Source: Rufibacter roseus
GTDB lineage: Bacteria > Bacteroidota > Bacteroidia > Cytophagales > Hymenobacteraceae
Reading direction: 5' to 3'
NCBI RefSeq assembly: GCF_001647285.1
Contig: NZ_LRML01000003.1
Coordinates: 124,001 to 188,000, forward strand
DNA length: 64,000 nt
Shown one piece after another: positions 18,543 through 26,600 of this stretch (position 1 is the stretch's first letter; each line of letters opens with the position of its first letter). The notes beneath the pieces were generated by a model. It searched no databases. It was not told the origin of the DNA and worked only from the letters and a program-made list of their open reading frames with translations. The position numbers and the translations under genes are program-made.

Positions 18543-18563
18543 GTTTAATAAACTCCTCAACAC

Positions 18564-18611
18564 AAAGCTGTTTTAGGGCTGGTTTTTTAAAAACGGCTCT
18601 AAAACAGCTTT
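18564..18611. repeat. Nested palindrome family copy, 13-bp perfect outer arms
   Basis: AAAGCTGTTTTAG (18564-18576) pairs with CTAAAACAGCTTT (18599-18611). Inner GGCT and GGCT-like arms enclose a T/A centre. It lies 22 nt after the gldH stop and could end its transcript. Confidence 0.8.
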
Positions 18612-18699
18612 TCCTTTTTATAGCCTGGGTACAATTTAACTAAGGTAACCCTGTCTACCTATTCCGAGTATTTGTACCTACTTACCCCTTACCCTTTAT

Positions 18700-19764
18700 A
18701 TGCGCATACTCTTAGAAATACTTGGCGGAATAGGTATTCTGTTTTCTTTACTCACCCTGGTGAAAAGCACCCAGTGGTGGATAAGAATGATGGATTTCCC
18801 GAGGGTACAGGTCATGACGTTGTTGCTCATGGTTATGGGGCTTTATGGCTGGCTGTACGGGTATGAAATGCTTTCGCAGAAGCTGTTTGCTGGGTTAATG
18901 GTGGTAGCCATTATCAACCAGGCTGTGCATGTGTATAAATTCACGCCTCTTGTACGCCCACAGGCGCTGCGCTCTAAAATTAAGGCTCCAAAAAACTCCT
19001 TCGGGTTTATGATCTCCAACGTGCGTATGTCCAATAAAAGGTACGACCGTTTCTTGCAGGTGGTGCGTGAAACAGATCCTGACATGCTGCTGATCAACGA
19101 GCCCAACCATGCTTGGGCCCAAGCCATTTCAGAGTTAGATGAACGGTACCCGTACTGCATCAAAAAGCCTCTGGAAAACACCTATGGTATGATGTTCTTC
19201 AGCAAGTTTAAGCTGAGCAATACTGAGGTTAGGTATTTGGTAGAAGATGGCATTCCATCTTTTTATGCCGTGGTGGAATTGCCTACCGGCAAGAAGTTTG
19301 ATCTGTTTACGGTGCACCCACAGCCGCCCCACCTGAACAAAGACACAGACCTGCGCGAGGCTGAGCTGCTAACCGTTGCTAAAATGGCGAAAGACTCCCC
19401 TTACCCAAGTATTGTAGCCGGTGATTTGAATGATGTAGCCTGGTCTTACACCACTAACCTCTTCCGGAAGATCAGCGGCCTTTTGGATCCCCGCATTGGC
19501 CGAGGCTTCTACAACACGTACAATGCCTTTGTTCCGTTCTTCAGATATTCTCTGGACCACGTTTTCTATGACCCTGCATTCCGCCTTATAAGAATGAAGT
19601 GCTTGGGGTTCTTCGGCTCTGACCATTTCCCTATTTTTATTCGCCTCAGCTATGAGCCTCAGGAAGCCAAGGAGCATGAGGTACCTACCCCAGACGAGGA
19701 AGAGAAAGAAGACGCTGATGAATTGCTGCACCCTGACCCAGATAAGCTACAGCGAAAGGGATAA
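18700..19764 (+). CDS. Endonuclease/exonuclease/phosphatase family protein, membrane-anchored
   Basis: 354 residues, ATG 18700. Three hydrophobic segments in the first 80 residues, then an EEP-fold domain (from about 100): ISNVRMSN with the early Asn, DMLLINEPNH with the metal-binding Glu, LFTVHPQPP, VAGDLNDVAWS and GSDHFPIFI with the catalytic His. A charged Asp/Glu/Lys tail of 30 residues ends it. The active site likely faces the periplasm; the substrate (nucleic acid, lipid or sugar phosphate) is unknown. Confidence 0.87.
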   Translation: MRILLEILGGIGILFSLLTLVKSTQWWIRMMDFPRVQVMTLLLMVMGLYGWLYGYEMLSQKLFAGLMVVAIINQAVHVYKFTPLVRPQALRSKIKAPKNSFGFMISNVRMSNKRYDRFLQVVRETDPDMLLINEPNHAWAQAISELDERYPYCIKKPLENTYGMMFFSKFKLSNTEVRYLVEDGIPSFYAVVELPTGKKFDLFTVHPQPPHLNKDTDLREAELLTVAKMAKDSPYPSIVAGDLNDVAWSYTTNLFRKISGLLDPRIGRGFYNTYNAFVPFFRYSLDHVFYDPAFRLIRMKCLGFFGSDHFPIFIRLSYEPQEAKEHEVPTPDEEEKEDADELLHPDPDKLQRKG

Positions 19765-19936
19765 ACCTGATGTGTAGAGGAGTAAATATATTCCTATTTC
19801 ACTCCCAACAATTATCTCCAAGGCCTCCTCCTAAAGCTCTATAACAAACCAACTTCTGCTATTCGGTAAGTTTCAGAGCTAAAAATGACAACTGTGATTT
19901 AACATTCCCATTCTTAACCATGCTACAAACCACTCG

Positions 19937-20016
19937 TATAGAATAAGCACTTGCCATAGTGTCTCTTCTTCTTTAATGCTATGGCAATGTTAAGCTTACC
20001 CAACTAACATTCTATA
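19937..20016 (+). promoter_or_regulatory. Nested inverted repeats upstream of the low-complexity RGG gene
   Basis: Outer pair TATAGAAT (19937-19944) and ATTCTATA (20009-20016); inner pair TTGCCATAG (19951-19959) and CTATGGCAA (19979-19987). Both are exact. This could be a leader hairpin or an operator. The ribosome site TAAGGAG follows at 20025-20031. Confidence 0.5.
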
Positions 20017-20040
20017 ACCATTAACTAAGGAGAATTCGCT

Positions 20041-22116
20041 ATGAAAGAAAATCAGAATGACGATCAGAACAACTTAAATTCATCTACCGGCTCAGGCAGT
20101 AAGTCAAATTCTAAATCATCTTCATCGGGCAGCACAGGTAAAACCTCCACCTCAGACGCCAATATTTCTGGAGTAAGCGCCTCTGGTATTTCGGGCTCTA
20201 CTACTAGCATGGGTACCGGCGCCTCTTCAGGCAATACCGGAGAAAGCGTTACCAACAGCTCAACTTCGGGCTCAGCCTCTTCAAAGAAATCTTCTACCTC
20301 TTCGGGTAGCAGCAAAGGCAGCACCAGCAAATCTTCTACGCCTAAGGCAAGTTCAAAATCTGGTGCCTCTTCTACTTCATCTAAATCTGGCAGTGGTAAA
20401 TCTGCTACCGGCAAATCTTCCTCATCTTCTAAAGGAAGTTCTTCTTCAGATATGAGCAGCAACAGCGACTCAATGTCAGGCTCATCAGCCTCAATGGGTG
20501 GCAACATGGGTTATGGCAGCTCACAAGGCGGCGACATGGGAAACCAGAGCAGCTCTTCAATGCAAAACGGAGGAAACTCCAACAGTAACCAAGGCAACTA
20601 CGGATCTACTGACATGGGTTCACGGGGAGGCTACGGCAGCCAAGGTGGCTCTAACTACGGACAAGGTGGTTATGGCAACTCTGGCTCACAAGGAGGAAAC
20701 GACAGCAACAACCAAGGCTATGGTTCGCAAGGCGGAGGCAACTACGGAGGCCAAGGCGGCTACGGCGGTTATGGCCAGGGCAACTATGGAGGCCAAGGAG
20801 GCTACGAGTCTCAAGGCGGCACCTACGGCGGAAGCTTCGGTGGCGGAAACTACAACACCCACGACGACCAAAACTACCGTGGCGGCTCTATGGGCGGCGG
20901 AAACTACGGCGGCAACTATGGCTCTATGGGCCAAAACCCGCAGGGCATGAGCTCACAAGGCGGTTACTCCGGCAACGCTTCTCGCTCAGAATCTGATCGT
21001 GGCGGTTACAGCAACTACGGTGGCTCAGGTTACTATGGAAACCAGATGGGCTACGGCTCTGAAAGCGGCTATGGCATGCACGGCAACGACCACGGAAGAA
21101 GCGGCGGCGGATACAGCCAAGGCTACAGCAACCAAAACAGCAGCTCTTACGGGTCAATGGGCTCCAGAGGAGGTTCTTATGGTGAAGAATACGGATCAAG
21201 AGGTGGCTCGCGCGGCGGCTATGACGGCAACTCTGATTTTGACGGAGGTTACAGCCAGGGCGGAAACCGCTACAGCACCCAAAACCAAGGTGGTTCCCGC
21301 TACGGCCAAGGTGGCTACGGCAACTCGGGCTCAATGGGAGGCGGCAGCAACTATGGCTCTAGCTCCTATGGCAATGACATGGGTTCAAGAGGCGGCTACG
21401 GCTCTAACATGGGCTCAGACATGGGATCACGTGGCGGTTACGGTTCATCTAGAGGCGGTAACCAAGAGTGGCAAGGAAGCTCACGTGGTGGCTACCAAGG
21501 CGGCGACAGCAGCGGCTACGGCTCAATGAGCGGCGGAAACTATGGTGACCGCGGTGGTTACAGCACGTATAACGCCCAAGGTGGCGACTTTGGGTCACGT
21601 AGCTCGCAAGGTGGCTACGGTTCACAAGGCGGCTCTTCTATGGGCGGCAGTAACTATGGCGGCTCAAACTACGGGTCTGGCTCTGGATCACAAGGTGGCA
21701 ACTACGGTGGCTATGGCGGAGGCAGCTTCGGCGGCTCTAACTATGGCAACCTAGGCAATGACATGGGCTCTCGTGGCGGATATCAATCTTCCGGAACTGG
21801 CTCTAGAAACGGAGCACAGGAACATGGCCACGGCGGTTCTATGACCGGTGGTGGATATGGTGGCCAAAACCGTGACTACGGCATGGGCGGCTACGGCCAA
21901 GGCAACAGCAGCCAAGGTTCTTCTAGCGGCTATGGTTCGTCATCATCAGACATGGGCTCACGCGGAGGCTACGGCAGCCGAAACCAAGGCGGCATGTCTA
22001 GCTACGGCGACGGCGGCTCTGGCTATGAAAACCGTTCACAGTACCGCGACAATGACGATGATTATTCAAGCGGCAACTACCGCGGCGGACGTTCCTCCAG
22101 AAACGACCGTGACTAA
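20041..22116 (+). CDS. Gly/Ser/Tyr/Arg-rich low-complexity protein (FUS-like, RGG repeats), unknown function
   Basis: 691 residues from ATG 20041 with a good ribosome site. Residues 1-155 are almost only Ser, Thr, Gly, Lys and Ala. From about 155 to the end the chain is Gly, Tyr, Ser, Asn and Gln with regularly spaced Arg: about 14 RGG triplets and five copies of DMGSRGGY, plus many GGYGS, NYGG and SQGG units. The tail is charged (RDNDDDYSSGNYRGGRSS). There is no Cys, one Trp, very few large hydrophobic residues, no signal peptide and no membrane helix. This is the composition of eukaryotic FUS/hnRNP low-complexity domains that phase-separate with RNA. Alternatives are a structural or stress-related glycine-rich protein. 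The coding frame is real: composition is consistent to a defined stop, and a terminator follows. Confidence 0.85.
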   Translation: MKENQNDDQNNLNSSTGSGSKSNSKSSSSGSTGKTSTSDANISGVSASGISGSTTSMGTGASSGNTGESVTNSSTSGSASSKKSSTSSGSSKGSTSKSSTPKASSKSGASSTSSKSGSGKSATGKSSSSSKGSSSSDMSSNSDSMSGSSASMGGNMGYGSSQGGDMGNQSSSSMQNGGNSNSNQGNYGSTDMGSRGGYGSQGGSNYGQGGYGNSGSQGGNDSNNQGYGSQGGGNYGGQGGYGGYGQGNYGGQGGYESQGGTYGGSFGGGNYNTHDDQNYRGGSMGGGNYGGNYGSMGQNPQGMSSQGGYSGNASRSESDRGGYSNYGGSGYYGNQMGYGSESGYGMHGNDHGRSGGGYSQGYSNQNSSSYGSMGSRGGSYGEEYGSRGGSRGGYDGNSDFDGGYSQGGNRYSTQNQGGSRYGQGGYGNSGSMGGGSNYGSSSYGNDMGSRGGYGSNMGSDMGSRGGYGSSRGGNQEWQGSSRGGYQGGDSSGYGSMSGGNYGDRGGYSTYNAQGGDFGSRSSQGGYGSQGGSSMGGSNYGGSNYGSGSGSQGGNYGGYGGGSFGGSNYGNLGNDMGSRGGYQSSGTGSRNGAQEHGHGGSMTGGGYGGQNRDYGMGGYGQGNSSQGSSSGYGSSSSDMGSRGGYGSRNQGGMSSYGDGGSGYENRSQYRDNDDDYSSGNYRGGRSSRNDRD

Positions 22117-22135
22117 TTAACTGTCTTTAGAACCT

Positions 22136-22173
22136 ACAAAAGCTGCTGAAATTCAGCAAGGCCTTTTGTTTTT
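22136..22173 (+). terminator. Terminator of the low-complexity RGG gene
   Basis: ACAAAAG pairs with CTTTTGT, with an inner GCTGAA/TTCAGC stem, followed by a T-run. It lies 20 nt after the stop. Confidence 0.8.
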
Positions 22174-22260
22174 GGCACCTCCGCTTTTTACAAATGACAG
22201 CAACATCTATTCATAATACACTAACACCGTAGCATCTTTTAGTGTTGTGATTTTCAAAAT

Positions 22261-22288
22261 GTAGGGACAGGTGGCGACCTGTCCTAAA
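22261..22288. repeat. GGACAGG palindrome, copy 1
   Basis: GTAGGGACAGGTGGCGACCT followed by GTCC. An inverted copy is at 28953-28978. Confidence 0.65.
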
Positions 22289-22361
22289 CGGCAGCATTAG
22301 CTCTATCATTAGAGCCGTGGAAATATTTTTGAGAACGGGATCAGCAATTCGTGGACCAGCA

Positions 22362-22404
22362 GGTGTAAACATCCCCCTTCGCCCCCTTCAAAGGGGGAAT
22401 CTGC
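22362..22404. repeat. CCCCCTT dispersed element, copy 1
   Basis: GTGTAAACATCCCCCTTC then GCCCCCTTCAAAGGGGGAAT. Other copies are at 28803-28846 (inverted) and 59201-59240. Confidence 0.65.
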
Positions 22405-22578
22405 ATAGAAAAACATTGTTAGGGAATTTGAAAAATGAAAGGAGGTTCTGATAAAAGGTTTTATAAATAAAAGGAGAGGCTACAATTTCAAGTTACGCTT
22501 ATAGTTGTCTCAATTCTCATGACCATAAATAAGCAAAGCATGCTTTCCTGTACTTCCGCAATGAGATATGCTAGCTAT

Positions 22579-22614
22579 GTTCTTAGCCTATTTCTAAAAA
22601 ATAAGCTAAAAACA
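22579..22614. repeat. Weak nested palindrome family copy
   Basis: TTCTTAGCCTATTTCT then AAAATAAGCTAAAAAC. Confidence 0.5.
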
Positions 22615-22704
22615 TAATTTGGTAGGTATAACTAATTGCTTGGTGTAACGGCTAAGAAATGGGTAAAACAGGAGACCCTGTCAGAAAATTTGAAGTATAA
22701 TTAA

Positions 22705-23631
22705 CTACTGCTTTCTTGTCAATTTATACAGCTTTCCACCCTCATTTGAAATAATGAAATCAGTGTCATTCAAAAACACCAGCCCCTCGGCCTGTCCCAC
22801 TTTCCCTAACGGAATCTGCTCTTTTTTGCCTTTGAAGACATTGTCAGGGCTGTCGGTTACAAAAAGGTAAGCCCAGCCCTCGCCTAGCAAAGCAATGTGC
22901 CGGCCGTTTGGCGAAATGTCAGCAGCAGTGATTTGGGTACTGATTTGGATGCTGTCCAGGGGAGCCACGGTTTGCACGGCACCTGTTTTATTCTCTACTT
23001 TGTAAAGCTTCACCCAATCTCCTTTGCCGCGGTTTTTGGTGAAGAGGTAGAAAGCGTTATTGTGCATCAGGAAACCCTCTACGTCAAAGTTTTGGTTTTT
23101 CTTTGACGGCGGAAATTCTGTTTGGTCAGCGTATTTAAAAGGAATGGTGCCTACAATGCGCTTTGCCTTTTCGTCTACTTTCAGAATCTGCAGGTCTTTG
23201 CGGTCGTTGTCGTTATTGCCCATGTCGCCTATGTACAGAAAACCGTCTTCCCCGCGCGCCAAATCTTCCCAGTCGTTGTTTTTGGCGCGGTCAATAGGAA
23301 GGGTTTCCAGCAGGTCACCAGACTGGTTTACCTTGTACAAAACCGCGTCGTTGCCCGCATCTGGGTGCGTCCAAAAGTTTCCGTCTAGAGAGGCTTCCAG
23401 GCCAGAGCTTTCGGGCACTTTCTTTTTGCCCATCTTGCTCAACTCCTCTAAATCATAGTTGTTGTTGACAGCAAAGCCCTCCGATGCTGGGTTTTTGTCT
23501 TTTTTCTTCTCTTTCTTTTCAGAGAAAAGGCCAGCGCTGTTCTCATCGCCTTTAGCGGTGCTAGAGTCGCAGGCAACAGCAACGAGCAGGCACAAGCCCG
23601 TGGTTATTTCAAGTAATTTATCACGCATCAT
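22705..23631 (-). CDS. Lipoprotein, SdiA-regulated/propeller-like, unknown function
   Basis: 308 residues, ATG 23631 (or the ATG one codon later). Lipobox VAVAC (Cys21), then a Lys/Glu-rich disordered stretch to about residue 55. The rest has propeller-like beta blocks: NDWEDLARGEDGFLYIGDMG with an Asn/Asp-rich loop, FDVEGFLMHNNAFYLFTK, and AEGLVFLNDTDFIISNEGG at the end. These resemble Bacteroidota surface lipoproteins that act in sugar or phosphate-ester metabolism, but no catalytic set is evident. Its start overlaps the upstream helicase gene by 11 nt, so it is probably translated from the same message. Confidence 0.72.
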   Translation of the reverse strand: MMRDKLLEITTGLCLLVAVACDSSTAKGDENSAGLFSEKKEKKKDKNPASEGFAVNNNYDLEELSKMGKKKVPESSGLEASLDGNFWTHPDAGNDAVLYKVNQSGDLLETLPIDRAKNNDWEDLARGEDGFLYIGDMGNNDNDRKDLQILKVDEKAKRIVGTIPFKYADQTEFPPSKKNQNFDVEGFLMHNNAFYLFTKNRGKGDWVKLYKVENKTGAVQTVAPLDSIQISTQITAADISPNGRHIALLGEGWAYLFVTDSPDNVFKGKKEQIPLGKVGQAEGLVFLNDTDFIISNEGGKLYKLTRKQ

Positions 23632-26600
23632 GTTCGTACAGTTCGGTTAGTCTCTGCCACACCTGGTTGGGCTGGCTCCAAAACTGACGACTGTACACGG
23701 CTCCAAATTTCCAGCCCCGGGCTTTTAAACGCAGGGGCACATCGGCGTGAGAGGCCTTGGCAGAAGGGCGGCGGAAGTACAAATCGTCGTCTGTTAACAC
23801 TACGGCCTCATAGCTCCCGCCGTTACGGAAAGTTAGGTCTGCAAAGGGAAGTTCCAACGATATTTCCGGTTTTGTACTATTCTGCTTAAACTCTTCCAGC
23901 AAAGCAGGGTACAAAAGCAGTGCTGAAGGGATGCCGGCGGGTGGCGTAGGCTGCGGCTGAAAGCCGTTGCTGGACACCTCTCGCGCGAAGGCCAGGTAAT
24001 CGCGGAGCAGCCTCGGCCCTATGTGTTTTGTATTCTCCACCGGAAACTGCTCCGGCCACAGGCTCGTTACCAGATACACCCGCTTAATAGCCCGCGTAAT
24101 GGCCACGTTCAACCTGTTTTCGCCTTTGGCCGCGTTTAGGCTGCCGAACATGGCCCGCACCACGCCCTGTGCATCGGGCGCGTAGCCTACAGAGAATATG
24201 ATGTACTGCCGCTCATCGCCCTGAATGTTTTCAATGTTCTTGACGATGAGTTCTTCTGGCAGTCTCATGTTCTGCTGCAGGGCGTGTTCTTCCAGTAAAT
24301 CCTGCACCAGCTGCTGCTGCGGAAAATTGAATGTAATTACGCCGATATTGGTCTCGCCCTGCGCCATCAGTTCAAACACCAGGTCACGCACCCTCTCCGC
24401 CTCTACGCGGTTAGTCTGGTTTTCCCAAAGGCCGTCCACCTTGATATACTGCAAAGCAGGCTCGGCGGCATTCATGGCCTCGCGGCGCGGAATCAGCTGC
24501 AGTTTGTCGCGGTAGAAGTTGCGGTTCGAGAACTGGATGAGCTCCGGGTACTGGCTGCGATAATGCTCCGAGAGCAGGGTCTGTGGCAGGTGCAGGGCGC
24601 TCAACTGCAGCAGCGACTCTACCAGCAGTTCCTCGGTTTCTTCTTCCTCAGTGCCGAACCGCACGCGGTACAAATCAGATGGCCCCAGTTGCTGCTCGTC
24701 ACCGGCTATCACAGCTTGTTTGCCGCGCATCATGGCGGGTATACCCACCTCGGCAAAACATTGTGAGGCTTCATCGAAAATCACCAAATCAAACACCCGC
24801 TCCAGCGGAAACAGCGCTGACACGGTCTCAGGTGAGGCCAGCCAACAAGGCAACAGCTGCCGAATTTCGCCACCGAACTCAGCGTTGAGTTTGCGCAGCG
24901 GGTACAGCATGCGCTTTTTGCTTACCTGCGTGAGGAGCCGTTTATAGGTGACCGGGTTCCCTAGCCGGTTGTATTCCATGTTTTTGTAGGTCTGCTCGCG
25001 CAGGTTCAGGAGAATGATTTGGCGACTGAGCTCGGCCTTCTGTTTTATCTTCTCCTGCAGCTCCGCTTCCAGTCGCTCCAGTTCACCCGTGCTGACAATG
25101 GTGAGCACGGGGTATTGGTTCTCCAGATGTTGCACCCAAGCCAGTAGCACACTGTTCTCCAGCGCCTGCAACTGCGCTTCCAGACCTTCAGGCACTGCCG
25201 CTCGCAGCTCATCCAGCCACGCTCGCAGTTCCGGCGAAAGCGTGTGTACCAACGCATCAAAAGACACCAGACGGTCGAAATTGTCTACCAGGCTCTGGGC
25301 TAAGGCAGGAGCGGCAGCTGGGTCTATGGCTACCTGCTCTATTTGAGAGGAAGTCAGCCATTGCTCCCACTCCCGCATCTGAGCCTGCAATTGCTGGAGA
25401 TTTGGCAGTGTTTCGGCGAAAACAGCCTTAAAACGCTCAGCTCTGAATTGTAGCAGTTCATCGGGCAGCACCTCGTAGGCCATCAGTTTCTGCAGGGCCT
25501 TCCGCTGCTCCCAAGCCAGCTGCAGTGCCTCCAGCTCCTGCGCCGACTCTCGGCCATACACATCTGCAGGTAGCTCTAACGTAGGCTCCAATTCTTGCAA
25601 GTTTCTCCATTGTGCTTGAAGCCCCTCCCACCCCTGCAGCGCCTTACGCAGGTGCTCTACCGCGGTGTCTGGGTTCGTGAGCTTTTTGCTTTCGGCAAAT
25701 GCCGATAATTTCTTTTTGTCACTGGAGAAGCTCCATTGGATTTTGCCCAAGAAACCACTGTGCGCTTTATCATAGGCAGCCAGCAGTTGAGACAATTCCT
25801 GCACCTCGGCCAGTGTCAGTTTAGTTTGGGCGGCAGCGGTTTCTTTTTGTAGTTGGGCCAGTTGCTCCTCGCGCTGTTTGTACTCTTTGGTTTGGGTCAG
25901 ATTTCCGAAAAACAGCCGGGAAACGGCTTTGTCTTTCAGGGCCTCCTGCACGGATTGCAATGTTGGCAGTTCCTGTACCAGCGCCTGCAGTGCATCCCAA
26001 GGCTCGGCGTTTGGTGGCAACAGCTCCTGTACCTGCTGGGCTACGGCTTGGGAGGTAGCCGGAATCTCATTGAGCAGCTGCGTCAGTTTCTGGCGCTCGG
26101 CCCAGGTGTGGTGATGGAAAGAACGGCGGTCGTTCCACGGGAAATCCGAGCTTTGCAGCAAGGCCGCGTCTTGCAGGTAATGCAGCAGCCGGGGCCGCCA
26201 CTCCTGCCAGGTTTCAGCGGTGAAGTGCAGGTAAATTCCCTCAGCGGAGAGGTGCGGTGCGCGCGGGTTGCTGCGCAGGTACAGTTCTTTCACTGACCAG
26301 CCACAAACCGAGGTATCGAACAGCGCTTCTTTCAGGTCGTTCAGCCGCTCCGATATTTGGTTGATGCGGCGGCTCACCTCCAGAAACTGCCGCTCCGCCT
26401 GAATGTTACCCAACGCTACGTTCTGCCGCTGGTACTCCTCTACCTGCTCAATCTGCTGCCGTATTTTAGCGAAAACCGCCGGCCGGTCTAGGTTCAGGTC
26501 GTGCACCAGCGCTGAGAACTGGTCTAAGCCGGTGGTAGATAGCCGCTGGTACACCACATCTAATGCCGCCCGTTTTTGGCACACCACCAGAACGCTCTTG

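Larger units (their letters stand above)
22117..22704. other. Repeat-rich intergenic region
   Basis: Contains a terminator (22136-22173), a GGACAGG palindrome (22261-22288), a CCCCCTT element (22362-22404) and a weak nested palindrome (22579-22614). No gene seen. Confidence 0.6.

Noticed and set aside
20064-20507. Minus-strand Leu/Glu/Asp/Pro-rich frame opposite the RGG gene
   Set aside because: Composition mirrors the Ser/Lys-rich sense codons, and similar frames appear in other phases of the same gene, so it is an artefact of biased composition.
20620-22080. Regular short DNA repeats that could look like a repeat array
   Set aside because: The units are coding repeats of Gly/Ser/Tyr codons with no constant spacer, so this is not a CRISPR array.
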